Shown: in pieces, positions 38,241 to 46,606 of the stretch
Numbering within the stretch: position 1 is the first letter of the stretch
Layout: every line of letters begins with the position of its first letter
Assembly (NCBI GenBank): GCA_003056425.1
Contig: PYVY01000003.1
Span: 233,449-297,448, forward strand
Reading direction: 5' to 3'
DNA from: Alteromonas indica
GTDB taxonomy: Bacteria > Pseudomonadota > Gammaproteobacteria > Enterobacterales > Alteromonadaceae
Length of the DNA stretch: 64,000 nt
The notes under the pieces: generated by a model
The model's input: the letters and a program-made list of their open reading frames with translations, nothing else
What the model was told of the DNA's origin: nothing
Database searches by the model: none
Position numbers and translations under genes: made by a program

Positions 38241-38798
38241 CTAGTCACGTGACCAGGCAAACTTTTTAAACGGTTCATCCACCGGCGTATCTGCCAGGTG
38301 ATTGGTGTAGTTACTCATTACCTTTTGGGCCAGAATAACAATAATCTCCAGTAATTGCTGCTGCGCATAGCCGGCATCAAAAAACTCATTAATAACACTT
38401 TGCTCAACATTACCGCGTCCGCGGGTTAATGCCAGAACCGTATTTTTCAGTGTATTGAGTTTAGCATCAGACAATGTTTTATCGTCGCGCAATTCCTGGA
38501 TAAGATTGTCATCTACCTGCATGCTTTTCGCGATACCCGTATGGGCAGGTACACAGTAATGGCAATCATGTTCAACATTTACTGTTTGCCAAACTACTGT
38601 TAATTCTTCTTTATTGAACGAGGTTTGCTGCGCCAGCTCGTGTAATTTCTGATACCCTTCCAATAATGTTGGGGCTTCGGCCATTACAGCGTGCAGGTTT
38701 GGAATCATGCCAAAAGCTTTTTGCGACTCTTTCAATAACGGCTTTGACTTCTCTGGGGCATTGCTTTCATCATAAAGTGTAAAATCTGTCATTTGCAT
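38241..38798 (-). CDS. AhpD/carboxymuconolactone decarboxylase-like protein with CxxC
   Basis: A 185-residue protein of the CMD/AhpD superfamily. The redox pair Cys-His-Tyr-Cys is seen in VNVEHDCHYCVPAHTGIAKS near residue 85, with the acidic residue and His that complete the AhpD-type active site. Such proteins act in peroxide or electrophile detoxification; the partner here is not known. It is divergent from a TetR gene, with two matching palindromes in the 106-base gap, so it is very probably that repressor's target. Confidence 0.82.
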   Translation of the reverse strand: MQMTDFTLYDESNAPEKSKPLLKESQKAFGMIPNLHAVMAEAPTLLEGYQKLHELAQQTSFNKEELTVVWQTVNVEHDCHYCVPAHTGIAKSMQVDDNLIQELRDDKTLSDAKLNTLKNTVLALTRGRGNVEQSVINEFFDAGYAQQQLLEIIVILAQKVMSNYTNHLADTPVDEPFKKFAWSRD

Positions 38799-38835
38799 CT
38801 CCTAAAGGTTGCGTTCCACAATATAATGGGGCTGC

Positions 38836-38875
38836 TTGAACACTTGTTCAACCCCTTACTTGAACATTTGTTCAA
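38836..38875. promoter_or_regulatory. Twin operator palindromes between AhpD-like and TetR genes
   Basis: TTGAACACTTGTTCAA at 38836-38851 and TTGAACATTTGTTCAA at 38860-38875 are near-perfect 16-base palindromes with centres 24 bases apart. They fill the divergent promoter region and are the expected target of the TetR protein. A 24-base spacing places the two sites on about the same face of the helix within a little over two turns. Confidence 0.8.
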
Positions 38876-38904
38876 ATAGTTTAAATAAAGACTGAGTAAT
38901 AACG

Positions 38905-39486
38905 ATGTACGAACCAAATACGCTATTAGATAAAGCTACCGAACTTTTTTGGCAAAAAGGTTACCAGGCAACCAGTATGCGTGATATTCAACAGGCACTG
39001 GATTTACGTCCGGGCAGCTTGTATTCACGTTTTCAGGGCAAATCAGAATTGTTTGAAAAAGTTATTGTGCATTATGCCGAACAGATTCTGGCGCGCCTGG
39101 AACAAACTGCTCAAAGCGAGGATGGATTTGAGGCTACCGGTGATATGTTCCGACAAGAGCTAATCAAGCCGGCTGAACTGCGCTACCAGCGCCAATGCTT
39201 GCTGTTAAATGCTTTAGCTCAAAGCAGTAAACTGGAAGATCGCGCCGCCCAGGCACTAGAACATGCCATGGCTAAAATGCTGCAGGGCTTTATTGGATTG
39301 GCAGCAGCGTTACAGGAAAAATCACTGATAAGCGGCGAAGTTGCGCCCGCCCAGGTAGGCCAGTGGTTACAGATTCAGTTTGTGGGCCTACGCAATGCGG
39401 CCTATTTTGCCAACGATGACGAACAGGTGATGTACTTTATTGATAAACTGATCATCGATTTACAAAGTGAGTGGCCGGCCTCATAA
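38905..39486 (+). CDS. TetR-family transcriptional regulator
   Basis: A 193-residue regulator. The N-terminal helix-turn-helix region (ATELFWQKGYQATSMRDIQQ, then ALDLRPGSLYSRFQGKSELF) is characteristic of the TetR family and close to the AcuR/NemR type. The C-terminal ligand domain is helical. Twin palindromes just upstream suggest it represses itself and the divergent AhpD-like gene. Redox-active electrophiles would fit as inducers given the partner, but this is inference. Confidence 0.88.
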   Translation: MYEPNTLLDKATELFWQKGYQATSMRDIQQALDLRPGSLYSRFQGKSELFEKVIVHYAEQILARLEQTAQSEDGFEATGDMFRQELIKPAELRYQRQCLLLNALAQSSKLEDRAAQALEHAMAKMLQGFIGLAAALQEKSLISGEVAPAQVGQWLQIQFVGLRNAAYFANDDEQVMYFIDKLIIDLQSEWPAS

Positions 39487-39501
39487 ATGCGTACCGCCGG
39501 G

Positions 39502-39678
39502 CTATCTGGCTATCATCATAATCAGTTGTATGACCAGTGAGACCATTATCAGTGGCCATATCCAACGCGATAGTTTACCCGCGGTTTCACTGCTAATTCG
39601 CATCTTCGAGCGTTCTATTAGTGGCACAATGATCAGCAAGGCTACCAGTAATACGCCAAGAATAATTAACACTTCCAT
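39502..39678 (-). CDS. 58-residue membrane protein downstream of ubiF
   Basis: The reverse strand reads MEVLIILGVLLVALLIIVPL, then IERSKMRISSETAGKLSRWI and WPLIMVSLVIQLIMMIAR. These give two membrane helices joined by a basic loop. The ATG comes three bases after the ubiF stop and GGGATG lies ahead of it, so it is likely translated with ubiF. Unlike the overlapping plus-strand open frame, its composition is that of a genuine small membrane protein. No function known to me. Confidence 0.6.
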   Translation of the reverse strand: MEVLIILGVLLVALLIIVPLIERSKMRISSETAGKLSRWIWPLIMVSLVIQLIMMIAR

Positions 39679-39681
39679 ACA

Positions 39682-40881
39682 CTACATCCCTACTGCATAT
39701 CGCAGGATCTGTCGTTTTCCAAAATCAGTGTGTTGGGCAACTTTTAAGATGTTCCCCCGTAACCATTTTATGGGGGGCAACGCGTTGCCAAACAAGAGGT
39801 AAAGACCATCCATTGCCGACATCATGGCCAGGTTGTCGACTCTGCGCGGTGTTTCGTACTGTTTTTCTAAGCGACGCACAAATGATTGGTCTGCTTCGGC
39901 TGCACCCGCTAACGCATCGCCACTTTGCAAGTGAGATGAAGCTGTAACGTTAAGCAGCGCGGCAACATCTTTAAAGCCAATATTGACCCCCTGCCCGGCC
40001 AGCGGGTTAATAGTATGGGCCGCATCGCCCACCAGTATAGCCCGTTGTTTAACGTATTGTTGGGCGTGCATCCTGGCCAGTGGAAACGCAGCTTTGCCTA
40101 GTACGGTAAACGGCCCTACCTGGCTTGCGAAGCGCTGCGCAATGGTTTTTTCCAGACGTGAATTATCCATAGCCTTTAACTGTTTTATCGTCGAAGGCGT
40201 GTCATACCACACGAACGAGCCATAATTATTGTACATGGGTAAAAAAGCGCGCGGCCCCTCAGGATGAAACTCCTGCCAGGTTTGGTCAGGCTGCTGCTGT
40301 GCGGTTTCTACTACCACTCCCAGCGCTTGCTGCGCGTATTGCCAGCCAGTAGTGCCGATGCCCGCTAACTGGCGCACTTTAGAGCGCGCCCCATCCGCGC
40401 CAATAACCCATCTGGCCTCGAGCTTTTCGCCACTAGCTAAAGTGACAATGGCGCTGTTTGTCTGCCAGCTAATTGCTGTAGGTACACTCTCAAAGCGGCT
40501 GAGTTGTCCTGCTGTTGCCTGGGTATCGATAGCGGCCAAGCATGCCAGTTGAACCAGCCGGTTTTCAACAAAGTATCCTAACGCATCCAATTGCAGGAGG
40601 CTGGCAGTAAAATCGGTACGCTGCGTGGGGCCTTCCCAGACTGATAAGGTATCGTAGGCACGCAGTCGTGCTGCAGGGATATGCTGCCACGCCTGCAACG
40701 AGCGTAGCAGCTCAACCGACCCCAGGGATATAGCGCTAACCCGCATGTCAGGCGGCTGCTGCGGATTATAAGGCTGTGGCCTATCCGGTTCTATCAAGGC
40801 CACGCGATAACCCTGGCGGACTAACCCTAAAGCTGTAGCTGCACCGACCATCCCGGCACCATTCACGCAAAAATCGTACAT
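39682..40881 (-). CDS. ubiF: FAD-dependent ubiquinone-biosynthesis hydroxylase (UbiF-like)
   Basis: A 399-residue flavoprotein monooxygenase of the UbiH/UbiF/VisC family. It has the dinucleotide-binding CVNGAGMVGAATALGLVRQG at the N-terminus, the ADGARSKVR motif near residue 170, and the ribityl-binding AILVGDAAHTINPLAGQGVN near residue 280. Family members hydroxylate the ubiquinone ring. The UbiF assignment rests on position: divergent from miaB, as in E. coli. The ATG at 40881 has GGAGAG upstream. The family is certain, the exact ring position less so. Confidence 0.85.
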   Translation of the reverse strand: MYDFCVNGAGMVGAATALGLVRQGYRVALIEPDRPQPYNPQQPPDMRVSAISLGSVELLRSLQAWQHIPAARLRAYDTLSVWEGPTQRTDFTASLLQLDALGYFVENRLVQLACLAAIDTQATAGQLSRFESVPTAISWQTNSAIVTLASGEKLEARWVIGADGARSKVRQLAGIGTTGWQYAQQALGVVVETAQQQPDQTWQEFHPEGPRAFLPMYNNYGSFVWYDTPSTIKQLKAMDNSRLEKTIAQRFASQVGPFTVLGKAAFPLARMHAQQYVKQRAILVGDAAHTINPLAGQGVNIGFKDVAALLNVTASSHLQSGDALAGAAEADQSFVRRLEKQYETPRRVDNLAMMSAMDGLYLLFGNALPPIKWLRGNILKVAQHTDFGKRQILRYAVGM

Positions 40882-40948
40882 ATGCTCTCCTAGCTGTAAG
40901 GCCACCATTATGACCTAAACCCGCTATAACGTCATGATGTCCTCCTTA

Positions 40949-40960
40949 CGTTACGTAACG
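40949..40960. promoter_or_regulatory. Perfect 12-base palindrome between ubiF and miaB
   Basis: CGTTACGTAACG is a perfect inverted repeat in the divergent intergenic region. It could be an operator; the regulator is not known. Confidence 0.3.
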
Positions 40961-41152
40961 AAGCAGGATTTTCGATTAAGAATCCGTACAATCACTGGGC
41001 AAAAGCCCTTATAACAGGTAAAATACGCGGCTATTTTGAACATATACCGGCATGGTTTATCACCACATTGATGTGACGCAATGTTTGCGTTTTATACGCC
41101 CGGACGAGGCGGTCATTTAACGGTGCCGGTTAAACTACATAATGGTTTTTCT

Positions 41153-42589
41153 ATGACCAAGAAGCTGTATATCAAAACCTGGGGCTGCCAGATGAACGAG
41201 TATGACTCGGACAAAATGGCCGACCTGTTGGACTCTACGCATGGCTACACGCGCGCTGAAGAAGCAGAAGACGCAGATGTTATTTTGTTAAATACCTGCT
41301 CTATTCGCGAAAAAGCGCAGGAAAAAGTGTTTCACCAATTAGGCCGCTGGAAAAATCTTAAGCAAGACAAACCGGACCTGATTATTGGTGTGGGCGGGTG
41401 TGTTGCATCACAAGAAGGTGATGCTATCCGCCAGCGAGCGCCGTTTGTTGACCTGGTGTTCGGCCCCCAAACCTTGCACCGCTTGCCTGAAATGATTAAA
41501 CAATTACAGGGCGGCGCCGGTTCCGTGGTGGACATCAGCTTTCCTGAAATTGAAAAATTTGACCGGTTACCTGAACCTAGCGCTGATGGCCCCACGGCCT
41601 TTGTGTCGATAATGGAAGGCTGTTCAAAATACTGCACATTTTGTGTGGTGCCCTATACCCGCGGCGAAGAAGTAAGCCGGCCGGTAGATGATGTCATTCT
41701 GGAAGTGGCGCAACTGGCGGAACAAGGGGTCCGGGAAGTGAACCTGTTGGGACAGAATGTGAATGCCTATCGTGGCGAATATCATGATGGCACCCAGTGC
41801 TATTTTTCTGAGTTGCTGGAATTAGTGGCAGCCATTGATGGTATTGATCGTATACGCTACACCACCTCACACCCGGTGGAGTTTACTGACGATATTATCG
41901 CTGCTTATGACACTATTCCGGAGCTGGTAAGCCACCTGCATTTGCCTGTACAAAGCGGTTCAGATCGTATTTTAACCCTGATGAAACGGGGCCATACCGC
42001 TATTGAGTATAAGTCTAAGGTACGTAAGCTGCGCAAGGTCCGTCCTGATATTAGTATGTCATCTGACTTCATTATTGGGTTTCCGGGTGAAACCGATGCT
42101 GACTTTGAGGCCACCATGGATTTAATCCAGGCCGTGGATTTTGATTTAAGCTTCAGTTTTATTTACAGCGCACGGCCAGGCACGCCGGCTGCAGACGCAG
42201 TAGACGATGTAACCGAAGCGACCAAAAAACAGCGTCTGCAGTTACTGCAACAGCGTATAACTCAACAAGCCTTACGCATTGCACGGCATATGGTAGGTAC
42301 TGAACAACGCATTTTGGTAGAAGGGCCATCGAAAAAGAACCCGATGGAGTTATCTGGGCGTACTGAAAATAACCGGGTGGTAAATTTTGAAGGTACACCG
42401 GATATGATTGGCGAATTTGTTGATGTAAAGATAACAGATGTGTTCACCAACTCATTGCGTGGTGACCTGATTCGCCGGGAAAGTGAAATGGGGTTGCGTG
42501 TAGCGGTTTCACCCCAATCTATTACCGCGAAGCATCAACCCGAACAACCTGACACCCTTGGTGTAGGCCAATTTGTTCCAACAGCATAA
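41153..42589 (+). CDS. miaB: tRNA-2-methylthio-N6-dimethylallyladenosine synthase
   Basis: MiaB is a radical-SAM methylthiotransferase that modifies A37 of tRNAs reading UNN codons. The 478-residue protein has an N-terminal cluster domain with Cys in [23 protein letters not shown] and GVGGCVAS. The radical-SAM CxxxCxxC is in [20 protein letters not shown], and a C-terminal TRAM domain is present. The ATG at 41153 gives the usual N-terminus; the frame is open 72 bases further up. It heads the miaB-ybeZ-ybeY-corC-lnt series. Confidence 0.96.
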   Translation: MTKKLYIKTWGCQMNEYDSDKMADLLDSTHGYTRAEEAEDADVILLNTCSIREKAQEKVFHQLGRWKNLKQDKPDLIIGVGGCVASQEGDAIRQRAPFVDLVFGPQTLHRLPEMIKQLQGGAGSVVDISFPEIEKFDRLPEPSADGPTAFVSIMEGCSKYCTFCVVPYTRGEEVSRPVDDVILEVAQLAEQGVREVNLLGQNVNAYRGEYHDGTQCYFSELLELVAAIDGIDRIRYTTSHPVEFTDDIIAAYDTIPELVSHLHLPVQSGSDRILTLMKRGHTAIEYKSKVRKLRKVRPDISMSSDFIIGFPGETDADFEATMDLIQAVDFDLSFSFIYSARPGTPAADAVDDVTEATKKQRLQLLQQRITQQALRIARHMVGTEQRILVEGPSKKNPMELSGRTENNRVVNFEGTPDMIGEFVDVKITDVFTNSLRGDLIRRESEMGLRVAVSPQSITAKHQPEQPDTLGVGQFVPTA

Positions 42590-42607
42590 AGCGAGGATAC
42601 AACCAGC

Positions 42608-43669
42608 TTGAGTAATTTGGTAAGCAACGAAATTATATTAGAACCGGAAGACAACAAACGGTTGTCAGTACTGTGTGGCCCGTTTGATGACAACATCAAA
42701 CAAATTGAGCGACGTCTGGGCGTAGAAATTACCTACCGAAGCAACGCGTTTAAAGTGTTGGGCGATGCTCAGCAGGCAGAAGGTGCGGCCGAGTTGCTCA
42801 AACAGTTGTATATTGAAACTCAGCCCCTGAAAGGCCAACCAGTTGAACTTACGCCCGAACAGGTGCACCTGGCCATCCAGGAGTCAAAAGTTCTGGAACA
42901 GGACAACGATGCCGCCCGTCCTGGTAAAGAAGTTAACATCAAAACAAAGCGCGGCGTTATTAAACCGCGCAACCCTAATCAGGGGCAATACGTAGCGAAT
43001 ATCGTTAACCACGATATTACGTTTGGCATAGGCCCGGCGGGTACTGGTAAAACGTATTTGGCAGTAGCTGCGGCAGTGGATGCCCTGGAACGTCAGGAAG
43101 TACGGCGTATTTTGTTAACCCGCCCTGCTGTGGAAGCCGGTGAAAAGCTGGGGTTTTTACCCGGGGATTTGTCGCAGAAAGTGGACCCCTACCTGCGCCC
43201 GCTGTATGACGCGCTATTTGAGATGTTGGGCTTTGAAAAAGTCGAAAAACTGATGGAGCGCAACGTTATCGAGGTCGCACCGCTGGCGTATATGCGGGGC
43301 CGTACATTAAACGATGCCTTCATTATTTTGGATGAAAGCCAAAATACCACCACCGAACAAATGAAAATGTTTTTGACCCGCATCGGGTTTAACTCAAAAA
43401 CGGTGATAACCGGTGATATTACCCAAATAGACCTGCCCCGCGGCGCGCGTTCGGGTTTACGGCATGCTATCGAGGTATTGAAAAATGTGAACGATATATC
43501 GTTTAACTTTTTCACCGCCACTGATGTAGTGCGTCACCCGGTAGTGGCCCGTATTGTTCAGGCTTATGAACGGCATGACGCCGAGCAGGAAGCATTGCAA
43601 CAAGCCAGACGCGAAGAAGCACGACAGGCGGCAGCAGCGAAAGACGCTGCGGATAAAGACGCCTCGTGA
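42608..43669 (+). CDS. ybeZ: PhoH-like ATPase YbeZ
   Basis: A 353-residue PhoH-family P-loop protein: Walker [16 protein letters not shown] near residue 140, Walker [13 protein letters not shown] near residue 240, and an N-terminal KH-like region ([17 protein letters not shown]). It acts with the endoribonuclease YbeY in RNA metabolism. The start is TTG with GAGGAT ahead; no ATG lies at the homologous position. The stop overlaps the ybeY start. Confidence 0.94.
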   Translation: MSNLVSNEIILEPEDNKRLSVLCGPFDDNIKQIERRLGVEITYRSNAFKVLGDAQQAEGAAELLKQLYIETQPLKGQPVELTPEQVHLAIQESKVLEQDNDAARPGKEVNIKTKRGVIKPRNPNQGQYVANIVNHDITFGIGPAGTGKTYLAVAAAVDALERQEVRRILLTRPAVEAGEKLGFLPGDLSQKVDPYLRPLYDALFEMLGFEKVEKLMERNVIEVAPLAYMRGRTLNDAFIILDESQNTTTEQMKMFLTRIGFNSKTVITGDITQIDLPRGARSGLRHAIEVLKNVNDISFNFFTATDVVRHPVVARIVQAYERHDAEQEALQQARREEARQAAAAKDAADKDAS

Positions 43670-44139
43670 CGGCCATTATTGACTTGCAACTTGCCTATCA
43701 AGGTGATGCAGATGTCGAAGCTGCCATTCCTGCAATATCCACATTGCAGGAATGGGCAAACAGGGTGTTTGGCATTCTGGATCTATATGATCAGGAATTC
43801 ACCGCTCGGTTTGTGGGCATTGAAGAGTCTCAGGCCCTTAATCTTCAGTTCAGGGGTAAAGATAAGCCGACCAATGTGCTGTCGTTTCCTTTCGAATCTC
43901 CCCCGGGTATTGAGATGCCTCTGTTAGGTGATTTAGTGATTTGTGCGCCGGTTATTAGCCAGGAAGCTGCTGAGCAAAACAAGCCTGTGGCCTTTCATTA
44001 TGCACACATGTTGGTGCATGGCATTTTGCATTTACTGGGTTATGATCACATTGAAGATACTCAGGCAGATGAAATGGAAGCACTGGAAATACGTATATTG
44101 GCCGAATTAGGCATTGACGACCCTTATCAAGATCATTAA
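43666..44139 (+). CDS. ybeY: Endoribonuclease YbeY
   Basis: YbeY is a zinc metalloprotein needed for 16S rRNA 3'-end maturation and ribosome quality control. The 157-residue protein has the metal site [20 protein letters not shown], that is HGxLHLxGYDH with three His. [13 protein letters not shown] is the other conserved block. It starts at GTG inside the ybeZ stop (four-base overlap), so translation is coupled. Confidence 0.95.
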   Translation: MTAIIDLQLAYQGDADVEAAIPAISTLQEWANRVFGILDLYDQEFTARFVGIEESQALNLQFRGKDKPTNVLSFPFESPPGIEMPLLGDLVICAPVISQEAAEQNKPVAFHYAHMLVHGILHLLGYDHIEDTQADEMEALEIRILAELGIDDPYQDH

Positions 44140-44172
44140 CTTGACCATTGTAAATCAATAAAAACGGATATT

Positions 44173-45030
44173 ATGAGCGACGATAACCCCCACTCTACCA
44201 ACGGCTCTGCGTCTAAAAGTTGGTTAGATAGAATTAAACTGACTTTCTCCGGAGAGCCGCAAAGTAAAGAAGAACTGGTAGAAGTTATCACCGACGCTGA
44301 ACAGCGCGAAGTGATAGACCCGCAGACCCGTGAAATGATAGAAGGTGTTATCGGGGTGAACGAAATGCGGGTGCGTGACATAATGATTCCCCGCACCCAA
44401 ATGACGACTATTGATATCAACCAAAAGGTAGAAGAATTTCTACCTATCATGCTTGAGTCTGCTCACTCACGTTTTCCGGTTATCAGCGAAGACAAAGATC
44501 ACATTGAAGGTATACTGCTGGCCAAAGATTTGCTGGCATATATGTTCAACTCCGAAAAAGAATTTCATCTGCGCGAAGTAATACGTCAGGTAGTGATTGT
44601 GCCTGAAAGCAAACGGGTCGATGTACTGCTGAAAGAGTTCCGTCAACAGCGTTATCACATGGCTATTGTGGTAGATGAGTATGGCGGGGTGTCGGGATTG
44701 GTGACGATCGAAGATATACTGGAACTTATTGTTGGCGAAATTGAAGACGAGTACGATACCGAAGAAGACGGTACTCAGGATATCCGCCCGCTAAATAAAT
44801 ACACCTATTCTGTAAAAGCCCTTACGCCAGTAGAAGACTTCAATAGCTTTTTTGAAACCAGTTTTAGCGAAGAAGAAGCAGACACCATCGGCGGTATTGT
44901 GCTTAAAGCGTTTGGTCATATGCCTGCCACCAGCGAAGAAATTGCAATAGGTGATATTAACTTCAAAATTACCCATTCAGACAAGCGCCGGTTAGTGCAG
45001 CTTAAAGTGACTATCCCCTCCCTGGAGTAA
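44173..45030 (+). CDS. corC: CorC/HlyC-type CBS-domain protein
   Basis: A 285-residue cytoplasmic protein with two CBS domains (VRDIMIPRTQMTTIDINQ and VPESKRVDVLLKEFRQQRYH, then VDEYGGVSGLVTIEDILELI). A C-terminal CorC_HlyC domain has FGHMPATSEE. It belongs to the group linked to magnesium/cobalt efflux. Its end provides the ribosome site for lnt: GGAG lies in the last codons. Confidence 0.93.
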   Translation: MSDDNPHSTNGSASKSWLDRIKLTFSGEPQSKEELVEVITDAEQREVIDPQTREMIEGVIGVNEMRVRDIMIPRTQMTTIDINQKVEEFLPIMLESAHSRFPVISEDKDHIEGILLAKDLLAYMFNSEKEFHLREVIRQVVIVPESKRVDVLLKEFRQQRYHMAIVVDEYGGVSGLVTIEDILELIVGEIEDEYDTEEDGTQDIRPLNKYTYSVKALTPVEDFNSFFETSFSEEEADTIGGIVLKAFGHMPATSEEIAIGDINFKITHSDKRRLVQLKVTIPSLE

Positions 45031-45035
45031 TTGTT

Positions 45036-46550
45036 CTGAAACCGTTTTTCTCTGCTGTCCTGCTATTACTTAGCGGGGCCAGCCTGACCTTTGCTTTTGC
45101 CCCTTTTGCTATATGGCCGGTGACATTTTTTGCCCTGACCATTGCGATTCGCCAACTCCACGTACGCCCTCCTTCAGGCTTTATGACTGGCTGGTTATTT
45201 GGCCTTGGCTGGTTTGGCGCCGGCATTAGCTGGGTACATGTGAGTATTGCCGATTTTGGCGGCCTTCCGATAGTGGCTTCAGTAGGGCTAATGGTGCTGC
45301 TATGCAGCTATCTTGCCCTGTACCCAGCCCTGGCGTTTTATCTAACTAAGCGTTTATTCACACCTGCGCTATGGCCACTGGCATTGCCAGCGTTATGGTT
45401 TACCTCAGAGTGGTTACGTAGCTGGATGCTAAGCGGGTTTCCCTGGCTGTCGGTGGGCTATAGTCAGTTAGATAGCCCTATGGCGGGATGGTTTCCGGTT
45501 ATCGGCGAAACTGGCGTTAGCGCTCTGGTCATAATGTTGTGCACCTGTGCGGCTATATGGACCATGCGCCGCCGTTATCTTCCTGTACTTCTGGTTATAG
45601 CTATTACTTTTGCCTCTGGTTGGGTATTGCACAATTATCGCTGGACTACCGCCCACAAAACGTATCAGGTGGCAATGGTTCAGGGCAATATTGAACAGTC
45701 TATTCGCTGGGAGCCTGAACAGGACCTGCCCATAATGAATACCTACCGCCGGCTAAGTGCACCATTAATGTCGAATGACTTGATCATTTGGCCGGAAGCG
45801 GCTATTCCCAAATTGGAATATCTGGCCCGGGATTACCTTTATCAGTTAGACGCTGACGCCGCCGAACAGGGTACGGCAATTGTCTCTGGTATTGTTAATA
45901 TGAATTTCGAGTCACAGGATATCTGGAACAACCTGATAGTGGTAGGTCAAAAGGTAGATGGCGATGGTGGCCATTATCGATATGGCGGGACTAACCGTTA
46001 TGCTAAACATCACTTGCTACCGGTAGGCGAGTTTGTGCCTTTTGAAGATATATTGCGCCCGTTAGCCCCGTTATTTGATTTGCCCATGTCATCGTTCAAC
46101 CGGGGCGAGTTCGTGCAACCTAATCTGGTTGCAAACGGTATTCGCCTGGCCCCGGCAATATGTTTTGAGATCGCCTTTGCACGCCAAGTGTCAGCCAATG
46201 TTCACCGCAACACTGATATGATACTGACGGTCAGCAACGATGCGTGGTTTGGCCATTCTCACGGCCCTGCGCAACATTTAGAGATTGCCCGGGCGCGGGC
46301 TGCGGAGATGGGCCGTCCGGTAATTCGGGCTACTAATAATGGCATCACCGCATTTATTGATGCGCGAGGTGAAGTGACCGCGCGTTTACCGCAGTTTGAA
46401 CAAGGCAGTATCAGCGCCAGTGTGACTGGTACACGGGGCTTAACACCCTATCGTTATGCCGCTGACTGGCCCATGATAGGGTTATTGTTAATAAGTATCT
46501 CGCTAGCAGCCTGGTTACAACGCCAAGCGCGCGGGACACGCGCTGCATAA
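45036..46550 (+). CDS. lnt: Apolipoprotein N-acyltransferase (apparent CTG start)
   Basis: Lnt adds the third acyl chain to lipoproteins in the inner membrane. From CTG the 504-residue protein begins with KPFFSAVLLLLSGASLTFAF, matching the first helix of E. coli Lnt ([20 protein letters not shown]). The nitrilase domain has Glu in WPEAAIPKLEYLARD, Lys in YAKHHLLPVGEFVPFE and Cys in APAICFEIAFA. The frame opens at 45006 and has no ATG, GTG or TTG before 45120. Starting at that GTG would delete most of helix 1. GGAG at 45024-45027 lies eight bases ahead of the CTG at 45036. Confidence 0.85.
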   Translation: MKPFFSAVLLLLSGASLTFAFAPFAIWPVTFFALTIAIRQLHVRPPSGFMTGWLFGLGWFGAGISWVHVSIADFGGLPIVASVGLMVLLCSYLALYPALAFYLTKRLFTPALWPLALPALWFTSEWLRSWMLSGFPWLSVGYSQLDSPMAGWFPVIGETGVSALVIMLCTCAAIWTMRRRYLPVLLVIAITFASGWVLHNYRWTTAHKTYQVAMVQGNIEQSIRWEPEQDLPIMNTYRRLSAPLMSNDLIIWPEAAIPKLEYLARDYLYQLDADAAEQGTAIVSGIVNMNFESQDIWNNLIVVGQKVDGDGGHYRYGGTNRYAKHHLLPVGEFVPFEDILRPLAPLFDLPMSSFNRGEFVQPNLVANGIRLAPAICFEIAFARQVSANVHRNTDMILTVSNDAWFGHSHGPAQHLEIARARAAEMGRPVIRATNNGITAFIDARGEVTARLPQFEQGSISASVTGTRGLTPYRYAADWPMIGLLLISISLAAWLQRQARGTRAA

Positions 46551-46584
46551 GAAATTCCCCCAGCGCTACCGCCGGGGGAAATTT
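46551..46584. terminator. Bidirectional terminator between lnt and the decarboxylase gene
   Basis: AAATTCCCCC pairs with GGGGGAAATTT around an imperfect GC loop. The convergent genes end on both sides. Confidence 0.75.
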
Positions 46585-46606
46585 GCCAGCCGCCACCTGC
46601 CTGTTA

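Noticed and set aside
39467..39802. 111-codon plus-strand open frame after the TetR gene
   Set aside because: It lies antisense to the end of ubiF and to a better-supported 58-residue membrane protein gene; its composition is not protein-like.
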